Source: Pseudonocardia sp. DSM 110487 (GTDB lineage: Bacteria; Actinomycetota; Actinomycetes; Mycobacteriales; Pseudonocardiaceae). Taken from it: a stretch of DNA of 64,000 nt. How positions within the stretch are numbered: the stretch's first letter is position 1; the number at the start of each line of letters is the position of its first letter. Under the pieces are notes generated by a model, which was not told where the DNA came from, did not search any database, and saw nothing but the letters and a program-made list of their open reading frames with translations. The stretch lies in NCBI RefSeq assembly GCF_019468565.1, contig NZ_CP080521.1:8618001-8682000 (forward strand), written 5' to 3'. Positions 23,268 through 31,308 of the stretch are shown piece by piece. Made by a program: the position numbers and the translations under genes.

Positions 23268-23581
23268 CCACATTCGTTCGCCGGGTCTGGTCGGGCGGGG
23301 TGCAGAGCCGCAGTGGTTGTGGGGCCTCCGGTGGCGCCGCGCAGTGTGCGGGGTCGCCCCTCACGATTCAAGGGCGCTCCGCGTCGCTGCGCGATCGCTT
23401 CGCGACCCTTGATTCGCGAGCCTCTGCGACCCCTCTGGGCAGAAGCACGGGCAGGCCACAGGCCTGCCCAGATGGGCGCGCGGCGCCACCGGAGGCGGTC
23501 CGACGGGCATGATCAATGCTTCGGCGCGGAAACGGCCAAAAACCACCCGGGAACGCGCCGAACTACTGATCAAGCCGCCGT
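23268..23581 (-). repeat. Dispersed structured repeat, copy A
   Basis: About 314 bp nearly identical, in inverted orientation, to 43676-44024. No gene is carried. Stems shared with copy B are ttcggcgcg/cgcgccgaa (23520-23528 with 23554-23562), gggcaggcc/ggcctgccc (23449-23457 with 23461-23469) and a near-perfect gattcaaggg/cccttgattc pair. The left boundary lies 9 bp after the preceding stop codon. Confidence 0.85.
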
Positions 23582-23598
23582 CCCGGGGACAATGCGGC

Positions 23599-23654
23599 GA
23601 TCAAGGCGAAATGGTCGCTAGATGATCTCTAGGAGCGACCATCAGCCCTTGATC
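23599..23654. repeat. Two-stage imperfect palindrome
   Basis: Outer arms gatcaagg/ccttgatc enclose inner arms atggtcgct/agcgaccat. A related hairpin, atggtcg-ttggcg-cgaccat, follows at 23685-23704. Together they fill the space between repeat copy A and the riboswitch and may act as a terminator or protein site. Confidence 0.5.
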
Positions 23655-23750
23655 AGCGCGCTGACCTGCCGGTATCAGGTGCAGATGGTCGTTGGCGCGA
23701 CCATGGGCAACCGGAACCGCGGATCGAGCGGGCGCCGTAGACTCTGCGCC

Positions 23751-23800
23751 GGCGATGGAGCTCGCCCTGAACCGCCCTCCCGGGCCGATGGCTCCTACCG
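23751..23800 (+). promoter_or_regulatory. Fluoride riboswitch (crcB motif)
   Basis: The conserved fluoride aptamer is recognisable: ggcgatggagctcgcc (P1/P2 side), the invariant AACCGC, a gccc-tccc-gggc stem-loop and the closing cGATGGCTCCTAC. It stands 13 nt before the crcB start. The loop tccc (23778-23781) can pair with ggga of the Shine-Dalgarno (23802-23807), so control may act on translation. Fluoride binding is known for the class; the mechanism here is inferred. Confidence 0.92.
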
Positions 23801-23812
23801 AGGGAGGTGTCC

Positions 23813-24274
23813 GTGTCGGATGTACGCACCGCTGCCCCGGCCGGCGGCCTGCTCCGGCGCAAGGGGCTGGACGTGCTCGCCGTGATCGCCGCGGGCGGCG
23901 TGCTCGGGGCCGAGGCGCGCTACGGCGTCGGGGCCCTGATCCCGCACACCCCCGACGCATGGCCGTGGTCGACGCTGCTGGTCAACCTCTCCGGTTGCGT
24001 GCTGATCGGCGTGCTCATGGTCGTGATCATCGAGTTGATGTACGGGCACCGGCTGCTGCGCCCGTTCCTCGGCGTCGGGGTGCTGGGCGGGTACACCACG
24101 TTCTCCACGGCCACCGTCGAGGTGCTCTCGCTGATGACCGCGGGCCGCCCGGGCGCAGCGTTCGGCTACGTCATCGCAACGCCGGTGCTTTCCGTGCTCG
24201 GCTGCGGGATCGGAGTCGTCGCCGCCCGCTTGCTCGCCGGCCGGTCGCCCCGCCGCCCCGAGGTGGCCCGGTGA
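23813..24274 (+). CDS. crcB: Fluoride channel subunit CrcB/Fluc (first)
   Basis: 153 residues from GTG 23813, chosen because AGGGAGG ends 5 nt before it. Four transmembrane helices. Fluc features: GGVLGAEARYGVGALIP (GxxxGAxxRY entry), STLLVNLSGCVLIGVLM with the pore Asn, and GVGVLGGYTTFSTATVEVL with the TTFST phenylalanine-box/sodium-site segment. Fluc channels are dual-topology dimers that let fluoride leave the cytoplasm. It is followed by a second crcB at a GTGA overlap, so a heterodimer of opposite orientations is likely. Confidence 0.95.
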   Translation: MSDVRTAAPAGGLLRRKGLDVLAVIAAGGVLGAEARYGVGALIPHTPDAWPWSTLLVNLSGCVLIGVLMVVIIELMYGHRLLRPFLGVGVLGGYTTFSTATVEVLSLMTAGRPGAAFGYVIATPVLSVLGCGIGVVAARLLAGRSPRRPEVAR

Positions 24275-24648
24275 ACGCCACGACCGCGCTGTGGGTGGGC
24301 ATCGGCGCGGCGGTCGGCGCGCCGATGCGCTACCTCGTGGACCAAGCCGTCAAGAGCCGCAACCGCTACCGCTTCCCGTGGGGCACGTTCACCGTCAACG
24401 TGATCGGCTCGTTCGTGCTCGGCGCGCTCACCGGCGCGGCCACTGTGCTGCCTGCGGCGGTGTCGGCAGCCGTCGGCACCGGCTTCTGCGGGGCGCTGAC
24501 CACCTACAGCACGTTCAGCTACGAGACGTTCTCGCTGCTGGAGGACAACGGCCGCGCCACGGGATCGGCGTACCTCGTCGGCAGCGTCGTCACCGGCCTG
24601 CTGGTGGCGGCGGTCGGCTGGTGGGCGACCTTCACCATGGTCACCTGA
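24271..24648 (+). CDS. crcB: Fluoride channel subunit CrcB/Fluc (second)
   Basis: 125 residues from GTG 24271, overlapping the first crcB stop. It keeps the Fluc hallmarks: IGAAVGAPMRYLVDQAV, WGTFTVNVIGSFVLGALTG with the pore Asn, and FCGALTTYSTFSYETFSLLE. Four transmembrane helices. The basic loop KSRNRYRF after helix 1 differs from the first subunit, in line with the two halves inserting in opposite directions. Both are under the riboswitch. Confidence 0.95.
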   Translation: MNATTALWVGIGAAVGAPMRYLVDQAVKSRNRYRFPWGTFTVNVIGSFVLGALTGAATVLPAAVSAAVGTGFCGALTTYSTFSYETFSLLEDNGRATGSAYLVGSVVTGLLVAAVGWWATFTMVT

Positions 24649-24664
24649 CCGCAGGTGGGCGACA

Positions 24665-24679
24665 CTGGTGGTCCACCAG
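24665..24679. promoter_or_regulatory. Palindrome before universal stress gene
   Basis: ctggtgg-t-ccaccag has two perfect 7-bp arms, 17 nt after the second crcB stop and 10 nt before the Shine-Dalgarno of the next gene. It could be an operator or a weak attenuating hairpin. Confidence 0.35.
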
Positions 24680-24699
24680 GAACCACCCGGGAGGACGCC

Positions 24700-25164
24700 G
24701 TGAGCACTCCCTCCGACGCCGGCCGGCCCGCCGAACCCACCCTCGTCGTCGGCCACGGCCAAGATCCCTCCAGCGACCACGCCCTGACGGCCGCGGTCGA
24801 CCTCGGGCGAAGGCTGGGCGGGCGCCTGCACGTCGTGCACGTCATCGACCTGAACGACTACCCGGTCAACATCGACGCGCCCGACTGGGAGCAACGCGGC
24901 GCCGAGGCGGTGGCCGCCGAGCAGCGGCACGTCGAGCACCTGCTCGCCGACGCGCCGGTGCCGTGGACCTACGAGGCACGCCACGGCGATCCGGCCAAGG
25001 TCCTCTGCACAGCTGCCGACGAGCACGACGCACTGCTGATCGTCGTCGGGTCCCGCGGCGAGGGGCTGCGTCGCGCGCTCGGTCGCCTGATGGACCCGTC
25101 GATCTCGCACGGGGTCATCCAGCGCCAGCACCGGCCGGTGCTGGTCGTTCCCACGCACGACTGA
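24700..25164 (+). CDS. Universal stress protein UspA family
   Basis: 154 residues from GTG 24700, preceded by GGGAGGA. The fold is visible from TLVVGHGQDPSSDHALTAAV and LHVVHVIDLNDYPV to the nucleotide-binding end ALLIVVGSRGEGLRRALGRL followed by VIQRQHRPVLVVP, which approximates the G-x2-G-x9-G-(S/T) motif of ATP-binding members. It lies 51 nt after the second crcB with no terminator except a short palindrome, so it may belong to the fluoride-responsive unit. Confidence 0.88.
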   Translation: MSTPSDAGRPAEPTLVVGHGQDPSSDHALTAAVDLGRRLGGRLHVVHVIDLNDYPVNIDAPDWEQRGAEAVAAEQRHVEHLLADAPVPWTYEARHGDPAKVLCTAADEHDALLIVVGSRGEGLRRALGRLMDPSISHGVIQRQHRPVLVVPTHD

Positions 25165-25177
25165 GAAACGGCTTCAC

Positions 25178-26167
25178 ATGACGGCTCCTGGGCCGGTGCG
25201 GTCGGACGAGTTCGAGGGCTCGACGGCGGCGTACCGAACCGAACTGCTCGCCCATTGCTACCGCATGCTGGGTTCGATCCATGACGCCGAGGACGCCGTT
25301 CAGGACACGTACCTGCGCGCGTGGCGGTTCTACGAGGGGTTCGACGGCAGGGCGCCGATCCGGTCCTGGCTGTACCGCATCGCCACCAATGTGTGTCTCA
25401 CGGCGCTCGATCGCCGCGGGCGACGCCCGCTCCCGTCCGATCTGCACGCCGCGCACCAGGACGCCGTCGGGCCGGTCGCCGAGGCTCGCCAGGACGTGCC
25501 GTGGTTGGAGCCGGCCCCCGACGCGGCGTTCACCGGCGCCGACCCGGCCGGTGTCGTCGTGGCCCGGGAGAACGTCAGGCTTGCGTTCATCGCGGCGCTC
25601 CAGCACCTTCCGGCCCGGCAACGATCCGTGCTCCTGCTGCGCGATGTGCTGGCGATGACATCGAACGAGGTCGCCACGACGATCGGCACCACCACCGACG
25701 CCGTCAACGGCATGTTGAAGCGGGCCAGGAAGCAGCTCGCCGCAGAAGACCTCGCGCGCGACGACGTCGCCGAGCCCGACGAGCCCGCCGAGCGCGCGCT
25801 GGTGGGGCGCTTCGTCGCGGCGTTCGAGAGCTCCGACGTCGCCGGGCTGGTCGAACTGCTCAGCGACGACGCGATCTTCGAGATGCCGCCGCTCCCGAGG
25901 TGGTTCGCGGGCGTCGCCACCATCCGGCAGTTCGTCGACACCCACGTCCTCCACCCGGGCAACAGCTGGCGCGTGGTCCCGACGCGGGCGAACGGGCAGC
26001 CGGCCGTGGCCACCTACCTGCGGGACGACGGCACCAGTCCGCATCGGGGGCACGGGATCACCGTTCTCACCGTCCACGGCATGCGGATCAGCCGCATGGT
26101 CTCGTTCCTCGACCCCGGCCTGCTCGGTGTCTTCGGCCTGCCGCCGACCTACCCGGATCGGGCGTGA
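25178..26167 (+). CDS. ECF sigma factor with SnoaL-like tail (SigG type)
   Basis: 329 residues. Region 2 is AHCYRMLGSIHDAEDAVQDTY with IRSWLYRIATNVCLTALDRR; region 4 is ALQHLPARQRSVLLLRDVLA with EVATTIGTTTDAVNGMLKRA. Residues about 205-325 form a SnoaL/NTF2-like domain (LVGRFVAAFESSDVAGLVEL, DDAIFEMPPLPRWFAG) of the kind that replaces an anti-sigma factor in SigG/ECF56 and SigJ/ECF41 groups. The linker PWLEPAPDAAF is typical of the SigG type. A close paralogue lies at 48.1 kb. Confidence 0.9.
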   Translation: MTAPGPVRSDEFEGSTAAYRTELLAHCYRMLGSIHDAEDAVQDTYLRAWRFYEGFDGRAPIRSWLYRIATNVCLTALDRRGRRPLPSDLHAAHQDAVGPVAEARQDVPWLEPAPDAAFTGADPAGVVVARENVRLAFIAALQHLPARQRSVLLLRDVLAMTSNEVATTIGTTTDAVNGMLKRARKQLAAEDLARDDVAEPDEPAERALVGRFVAAFESSDVAGLVELLSDDAIFEMPPLPRWFAGVATIRQFVDTHVLHPGNSWRVVPTRANGQPAVATYLRDDGTSPHRGHGITVLTVHGMRISRMVSFLDPGLLGVFGLPPTYPDRA

Positions 26168-26195
26168 CCAGTTTCCGCTCACCGGCTGGTCGTGA

Positions 26196-26230
26196 TCCCG
26201 ACGGCGGCGACATCCGTCGCCGGATCGGGA
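26196..26230. terminator. Hairpin between sigma factor and SDR
   Basis: tcccga/tcggga outer arms (26196-26201, 26225-26230) enclose cggcgac/gtcgccg. It begins 29 nt after the sigma stop and ends 13 nt before the next ATG, so it may attenuate readthrough into the SDR gene. Confidence 0.4.
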
Positions 26231-26243
26231 GAGGGAGCCCAGC

Positions 26244-27038
26244 ATGCTCGAGGGCAAGAACGCGGTCGTCTACGGAGCCGGTGGGGCCATCGGCGGGGCG
26301 ATCGCCCGCACCTTCGCCGCCCGAGGCGCGCGCGTGCACCTGGCCGGCCGGAACGCTACCGCGCTCGACGCCGTGGCCGAGGAGATCGCCGGAGCGGGCG
26401 GCGCGGTGGAGACAGCACAGGTCGACGCGCTCGACGAGACCGCGGTCGGCGCGCACGTCGACACGGTGGTTGCGTCCGCGGGGAGCATCGACATCACGGT
26501 CAACGCCGTGGGGATCGACCACATCCAGGGAGTGCCGCTCGCGGAGCTGTCCACGAAGGACTACAGCGCGCCCATCGCTGCCTACACCCGGACCCATTTC
26601 CTGACGGCGACGGCGGCTGCGCGGCACATGATGCGGCAACGCCGTGGGGTGATCCTCACCCTGTCGACGCCCGGGGCACTCATGGCGGGCGCCGTCGCCG
26701 GCGGGTTCGGGGTTGCCTGCGCTGCGATCGAAGGACTGACCCGCCAGCTCGCCGGCGAGCTGGGCCCCTACGGCATCCGGGTCGTGTGCCTTCGCCCCGA
26801 CGGGATCCCGGAGGCGATCGGCGCAGGCTCGCACAGCCGCCAGGTCTTCGCCCGCCGCGCCGAGATCCTCGACATCTCGCTGGACCAGTTCATCGACCGG
26901 TTCGCCGACGGCACCCTGCTCAAGCGCTCGGCCACCCTGGACGACGTCGCCAACGTGGCCGCCTTCATGGCGTCGGACCAGGCACGGGCGATGACGGCGA
27001 CAACCGCGAACATCAGCGCAGGTTCGGTCGTCGGCTGA
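26244..27038 (+). CDS. SDR-family protein lacking catalytic Tyr and Lys
   Basis: 264 residues. The Rossmann entry AVVYGAGGAIGGAIARTFAARG and the NAG-like block ITVNAVGIDHIQG show the short-chain dehydrogenase fold. At the catalytic site, where the family has Y-x3-K, this protein reads FGVACAAIEGLTRQLAGELG: the Tyr is Phe and the Lys is Cys. The substrate Ser survives only as LSTPG. It may bind a nucleotide without classical SDR catalysis. A GAGAGGGAG ribosome binding site precedes the ATG. Confidence 0.82.
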   Translation: MLEGKNAVVYGAGGAIGGAIARTFAARGARVHLAGRNATALDAVAEEIAGAGGAVETAQVDALDETAVGAHVDTVVASAGSIDITVNAVGIDHIQGVPLAELSTKDYSAPIAAYTRTHFLTATAAARHMMRQRRGVILTLSTPGALMAGAVAGGFGVACAAIEGLTRQLAGELGPYGIRVVCLRPDGIPEAIGAGSHSRQVFARRAEILDISLDQFIDRFADGTLLKRSATLDDVANVAAFMASDQARAMTATTANISAGSVVG

Positions 27039-27048
27039 CACCGCGGGG

Positions 27049-27255
27049 TCAGCCCCCGCAGCATCCGCCTCCGCAGCAGCCGCCACCGGCCGGTGCCGAC
27101 GCCGAGCCGCGCCCGCCCACCGCAACCGTGCTGAGCAGCTTGACCGTGTCGTCGTGCCCGTCCGGGCAGCGCGCAGGCTCGGAGGCATCGGCCATGGGGC
27201 GGCTGACCTCGAAGGTCGAGCCGCATTCACGGCAGCGGAAGTCATAGCGGGGCAC
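27049..27255 (-). CDS. FmdB-type zinc-ribbon protein
   Basis: 68 residues starting MPRYDFRCRECGSTFEVSRPM, the FmdB/CxxC zinc-ribbon N terminus, with the second ligand pair in ARCPDGHDDT (Cys and possibly His). The C terminus is glycine/cysteine-rich (GGGCCGGGCCGG), often seen in this family and able to bind metal. It converges on the SDR gene with a 10-nt gap. Function of the family is not established; regulatory roles were proposed early. Confidence 0.85.
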   Translation of the reverse strand: MPRYDFRCRECGSTFEVSRPMADASEPARCPDGHDDTVKLLSTVAVGGRGSASAPAGGGCCGGGCCGG

Positions 27256-27309
27256 AGCCAGAGCCTATCCAGCGTGCCTCAGGACCAGAAGATGGACCAC
27301 AAGTGAACG

Positions 27310-27364
27310 TTGCGTTTCGTAGGGGTGGACTCTACTCTCCCTAGAGAACGCAGCGTTCTCTAGG
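27310..27364 (+). promoter_or_regulatory. Sigma-A promoter with TetR-type operator
   Basis: TTGCGT (27310-27315), 17 nt, TACTCT (27333-27338) form a housekeeping promoter. Directly after it cctagagaacg-cag-cgttctctagg (27340-27364) is a palindrome with 11-bp arms covering the start point and touching the AGGAGG ribosome binding site. The TetR gene that ends this operon is the natural candidate repressor. Confidence 0.75.
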
Positions 27365-27372
27365 AGGTCAGG

Positions 27373-28821
27373 ATGGCGCGCCGTGTGCTGCCGGGTCTCA
27401 TGCTCGTGATGCTGCTCGGCGCCCTCGACCAGACGGCGATGGCTCCTGCGTTGCCCGCCGTTGCGACCGACCTCGGTCGGTTCGACCTCATGCCGGCCGT
27501 GATCACGGCGTACCTGGCGGCGGCCACCGTCGCGATGCCGCTGCACGGCAAGCTCGGCGACCGGTTCGGCCGGACGCCCGTGCTGCTGGTCGCGATCGTG
27601 GTCTTCGTGCTCGGCGCCGTGCTCTGCGCCACCGCCACCTCGATGCCGGCACTGATCGTCTGGCGGGTCGTGCAGGGAGCGGGCGGCGGCGGGCTCATGA
27701 TCGGGGCGCAGGCCGTGCTCGGCGAGGTGGTGAGCCCGCGGGAACGCGGGCGCTACCTCGGCCTGCTCGGCGCGGTGTACGTCGTCGCCGCGGTGGGCGG
27801 TCCGCTGTGGGGCGGGCTCGCCGTCGACCACCTGACGTGGCGCTGGATCTTCGCGATCTACCCGCCGCTCGGCCTGGTGGCGCTGGTCGTCGTGGCCCGC
27901 ACGCTGCGGCTGCCGCCGCCGGCGGAGCGGCGGCCGTTCGACGTGCTCGGGGCGATCCTGCTCTCGCTCACCGTCACGGGCGTCGTCCTGCTCGGCAGCG
28001 GCCCGGGCGGCCTCACCCCGCTGGTCGCGGTGGCCACCGTGCTCGCCGCGGCGGGCTGGCTCGCCACGACGCGCCGAGCCGCCGACCCGGTGCTGCCGCT
28101 GCGACTGTTCCGCGCGCGCTCCATCGCGATCCCGACGGCCGTCAGCCTGCTCATCGGATTCGCCCTGTTCGGCACGATCAGCTACCTGCCCGCGTTCCTC
28201 CAGGTGGCACGGGGCGTCACGGCCACGCAGGCCGGGCTCGTGGTCACAGCGCTCATGGCGGGCGTCCTCGTCACCACGACGGTGTCCGGCCGGATCATCA
28301 CGCGCACCGGCCGCTACAAGGCGTTCCCCATCGCGGGCACCGCCACGGCAGCGCTCGGCCTTGCCCTGCTGGGCACCGTCGGAGCCACCACGCCGCTCCC
28401 GCTGGTGCTCGCCGCGCTGCTGCTGGTCGGGCTGGGCGTCGGAATGGTCATGCAGGTGATGGTGCTGGTCGCGCAGAACGGGGCCGAGCACCGCGACCTG
28501 GGTGCGGCGACGTCAGCGGTCACGTTCGTGCGCCAGATCGGCGCGAGCACCGGGGTCGCCGTGATCGGCGGCCTGATCACGTCCCGGTTCGCGGCGGCGC
28601 TTCCCCCGGGCACCGACGCACGCGTCGCCACCACCCTCGATCCGGAGCGGCTCGCCCACCTGCCCGCCGCCGTGCGCGACGCGTTCGGCGCGGCCGTTCC
28701 CCCGGTGTTCGGGTACGTCGCCCCGCTGCTCGGGCTGGCCCTGGTGCTGGCCGTCGCACTGCCCGCCCGGCCGCTGCGCGACACGGCGCATGTCGGCTCA
28801 CCTTCAGGAAGGAGGCCGTGA
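27373..28821 (+). CDS. MFS drug exporter, DHA2-like (14 TM)
   Basis: 482 residues. Motif A GKLGDRFGRTPVLL follows helix 2, motif C lies in GAVYVVAAVGGPLWGG, and the early acidic residue ALDQTAMAPALPAVATDLG is typical of DHA2 proton-driven exporters such as QacA/EmrB relatives. It is the first gene of an operon with a PEP-dependent phosphotransferase (1-base TGATG overlap) and a TetR regulator. The group suggests inducible resistance to a toxic compound. Confidence 0.9.
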   Translation: MARRVLPGLMLVMLLGALDQTAMAPALPAVATDLGRFDLMPAVITAYLAAATVAMPLHGKLGDRFGRTPVLLVAIVVFVLGAVLCATATSMPALIVWRVVQGAGGGGLMIGAQAVLGEVVSPRERGRYLGLLGAVYVVAAVGGPLWGGLAVDHLTWRWIFAIYPPLGLVALVVVARTLRLPPPAERRPFDVLGAILLSLTVTGVVLLGSGPGGLTPLVAVATVLAAAGWLATTRRAADPVLPLRLFRARSIAIPTAVSLLIGFALFGTISYLPAFLQVARGVTATQAGLVVTALMAGVLVTTTVSGRIITRTGRYKAFPIAGTATAALGLALLGTVGATTPLPLVLAALLLVGLGVGMVMQVMVLVAQNGAEHRDLGAATSAVTFVRQIGASTGVAVIGGLITSRFAAALPPGTDARVATTLDPERLAHLPAAVRDAFGAAVPPVFGYVAPLLGLALVLAVALPARPLRDTAHVGSPSGRRP

Positions 28822-31304
28822 TGACACACGCCCCCACCCGCCCCGCCACCGGCTTCGTGCTCCCGCTCACTGCCGTCGGCCGCCAGGATCTCGCGGCCGC
28901 GGGCGGCAAGGGCGCCAACCTCGGCGAGCTGGTCCGCGCCGGGTTCCCCGTGCCGGACGCCGCCGTGGTCACCACCGATGCCTACGCCGCTGTCGTGGAG
29001 CACGCGGGCCTCGCTCAGGCCGTGGCCGCCGCTGCCGAGGACGACGGGGCCGCGCTGCGGGGCGCGTTCGCCGCCGCCGAGATCCCCGCCGACATGCGCG
29101 CGGCGATCCTCGACGCCTACGCGCTCCTCGGGAACGGGCCGGTGGCCGTCCGGTCGAGCGCAACGGCCGAGGACCTGCCCGGTGCGGCGTTCGCCGGGCA
29201 GCAGGACACCTACCTCAACGTCGTGGGCCCCGAGGCGCTGCTCGACGCGGTCCGCCGCTGCTGGGGGTCGCTGTGGACGGAGCGGGCCATCGCCTACCGG
29301 GCGCGCCGCGACGTCGATCCTGCAGGCGTGCGGATCGCGGTGGTGGTGCAGCGGATGGCGCCTGCCGCGTTCGCGGGCGTGCTGTTCACGGCCAACCCGG
29401 TGAGCGGCGACCGCGAGGAGGTGGTCGTCGACGCGAGCAGCGGGCTCGGTGAGGCCGTCGTATCCGGGCTGGTCACGCCCGATCACTACGTCCTCGACGC
29501 GGACGGGAACGTGCGCGAGCGGCGTCCCGGGCTGCGCGAGGTCGTGGTGCGCGGGGTCGAGGGCGGTGGTGTCGAGCACCGCGCCGACGAGGCACACGTG
29601 GAGCTTCCGGACGCGGTGCTCGCCGAGCTGGCCGCGCTGGGCCGGAAGGTCGCCGCGCACTTCGGGCGGCCGCAGGACATCGAGTGGGCGTGGGCCGACG
29701 GCCGGATCTGGCTGGTGCAGGCGAGGCCGATGACCGCGCTGCCCCCTCCGCCCATCCACCTGTCCCGGATCCAGCGCATCACCGGCCCGCAGATCATCGA
29801 GTACGTGCCGGTCCGCCCCTACCCCATGGACGTGAGCGGCTGGATCGAGCGCGGCATCGGCCGCATGGTCGCGCGGATGCTCTTGGAGATACCCGGGTTG
29901 CGCATCGACTTCGCCGACGTGCTCCCCGAGGTCGACGGGGTGGTGGACCGGTTCGTCCCACCTCGGCCGCGCCCCACCCGGAAGGTGCTCGGCGCACCGG
30001 CTCGCAACCTGCGGCGGATCCGGCGCTTCCGCCCGGCCGACTGGACCCGCGATCCGCGGTACGCCCGCTTCGAGCGGGAGGTGCACGAGCTCGCGGCCCT
30101 CGACGTGGGCGCGCTCGGCTGGGACGAGCTGCGCCGGCTGCCGCAGCGCGCGTTCGACACCGCGGACATCGTCACCGACCTGCGCGTGGACTACCTGCCC
30201 CTGGTCGGGATCGACCTGCTGCGGTTGCGCCTGCTTCAGGTGCTGCTGCGCCGCCGCGACGTCGCCGGGCTCACCCTCGGCACGCACACCCGCACCGAGG
30301 ACGCCAACCGGGAGCTGCTGCGGCTCGCCGAGCGCGTGCGCGCGGACGGGGCGCTGCGCGCGGTGTTCGGGCTCGACCCGGAGGCGCTCGCGGAACGGAT
30401 CGAGCAGGATCCCGCGTTCGCCGACTTCCGTGCCGCGCTCGCGGCGTTCCGCGCCGAGTACGGCCACCGGGAGACGGCGAGCCCGCTGCTGATGTCCTCG
30501 CCGACATGGGGCGACGCGCCCGTCACCGTGCTCGGCATGGTGAAGGTCCTCGTCGAGGACGCGCCACCGGCGCCGCCGGCCGACCGCGCGGAGCAGGCCG
30601 AACGACAGCTGCTGGCGCACCGGCTGGTGCGCCTGACCCGCTCCGCGCGGCGCGTGCGGCGCCTGCTGGCCGCAGCCCGCGCCGGCATCGCGTTCCGCGA
30701 GGACACGCACTTCCACGCCACCCGCGTGCTCCCGGTGCTGCGCCACGCCGTGCTGGAGATGGGACGCAGGCTGGCCGCCGCCGGTGTGCTGCGCGACGCG
30801 GACGACGTGCTGCACCTGCGCCTCGAGGAGCTGGAGGTTCTCGGCGACCCCGCCACGCTCGCCCCGGCCGACGCCGAGCGCATACGGGCCGCGGCGCGCG
30901 CCCGCTCGGCCCGGCGCGCCGAGCTGGCAGGTGTGCCGCTCATCGCACCGTCGGTGCTCTTCGCGGGCCGCGCTGCGCAGGGCGATGCGCTGGTCAGCGG
31001 CACCCCGGCCAGCGGCGGGCTGGCCACGGGGCCGGTGCGAGTGATCCGCGACACCGCCGACTTCGGCCGGCTCCGCAGCGGTGAGATCCTCGTCTGTCCC
31101 TACACGAACCCCGCATGGACCCCGCTCTTCCAGCGGGCGGCCGCCGTGGTCGTGGACACCGGGGGCGTCGGGTCGCACGCCGCGATCGTCGCCAGGGAGT
31201 ACGGCATCCCGGCCGTGATGGGCTCGGCCACCGGCACGAGCGCGCTCACGGACGGCCAGGTCGTGACGGTAGACGGCGACACCGGCAAGGTCACGGGAGA
31301 CTAG
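28821..31304 (+). CDS. PEP/pyruvate-binding phosphotransferase, possible rifamycin phosphotransferase
   Basis: 827 residues. Domain order: N-terminal ATP-grasp PPDK domain (GGKGANLGELVRAGFPVP, VAVRSSATAEDLPGAAFAGQ, DIEWAWADGRIWLVQARPMT, to about residue 310), a central region (310-720) and the C-terminal swivelling domain with the phosphohistidine motif GGVGSHAAIVAREYGIPAVMG. This is the architecture of rifampin phosphotransferase and lacks the C-terminal PEP-binding barrel of true PEP synthase (the central region occupies that space). Co-transcription with an exporter and a TetR repressor supports a resistance role, but the antibiotic is inferred. Confidence 0.85.
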   Translation: MTHAPTRPATGFVLPLTAVGRQDLAAAGGKGANLGELVRAGFPVPDAAVVTTDAYAAVVEHAGLAQAVAAAAEDDGAALRGAFAAAEIPADMRAAILDAYALLGNGPVAVRSSATAEDLPGAAFAGQQDTYLNVVGPEALLDAVRRCWGSLWTERAIAYRARRDVDPAGVRIAVVVQRMAPAAFAGVLFTANPVSGDREEVVVDASSGLGEAVVSGLVTPDHYVLDADGNVRERRPGLREVVVRGVEGGGVEHRADEAHVELPDAVLAELAALGRKVAAHFGRPQDIEWAWADGRIWLVQARPMTALPPPPIHLSRIQRITGPQIIEYVPVRPYPMDVSGWIERGIGRMVARMLLEIPGLRIDFADVLPEVDGVVDRFVPPRPRPTRKVLGAPARNLRRIRRFRPADWTRDPRYARFEREVHELAALDVGALGWDELRRLPQRAFDTADIVTDLRVDYLPLVGIDLLRLRLLQVLLRRRDVAGLTLGTHTRTEDANRELLRLAERVRADGALRAVFGLDPEALAERIEQDPAFADFRAALAAFRAEYGHRETASPLLMSSPTWGDAPVTVLGMVKVLVEDAPPAPPADRAEQAERQLLAHRLVRLTRSARRVRRLLAAARAGIAFREDTHFHATRVLPVLRHAVLEMGRRLAAAGVLRDADDVLHLRLEELEVLGDPATLAPADAERIRAAARARSARRAELAGVPLIAPSVLFAGRAAQGDALVSGTPASGGLATGPVRVIRDTADFGRLRSGEILVCPYTNPAWTPLFQRAAAVVVDTGGVGSHAAIVAREYGIPAVMGSATGTSALTDGQVVTVDGDTGKVTGD

Positions 31305-31308
31305 GGGC

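Noticed and set aside
23361..23573. Small ORF within the dispersed repeat (peptide with SSARSRVVFGRFRAEAL)
   Set aside because: The second copy has a 2-bp indel and an insertion that break the frame, and the conserved features are stems; treated as non-coding.
28821..31304. Housekeeping PEP synthase
   Set aside because: The length and domain order match the rifampin-phosphotransferase-like group better, and the operon partners are resistance-type genes; kept as a cautious PEP/pyruvate-binding call.
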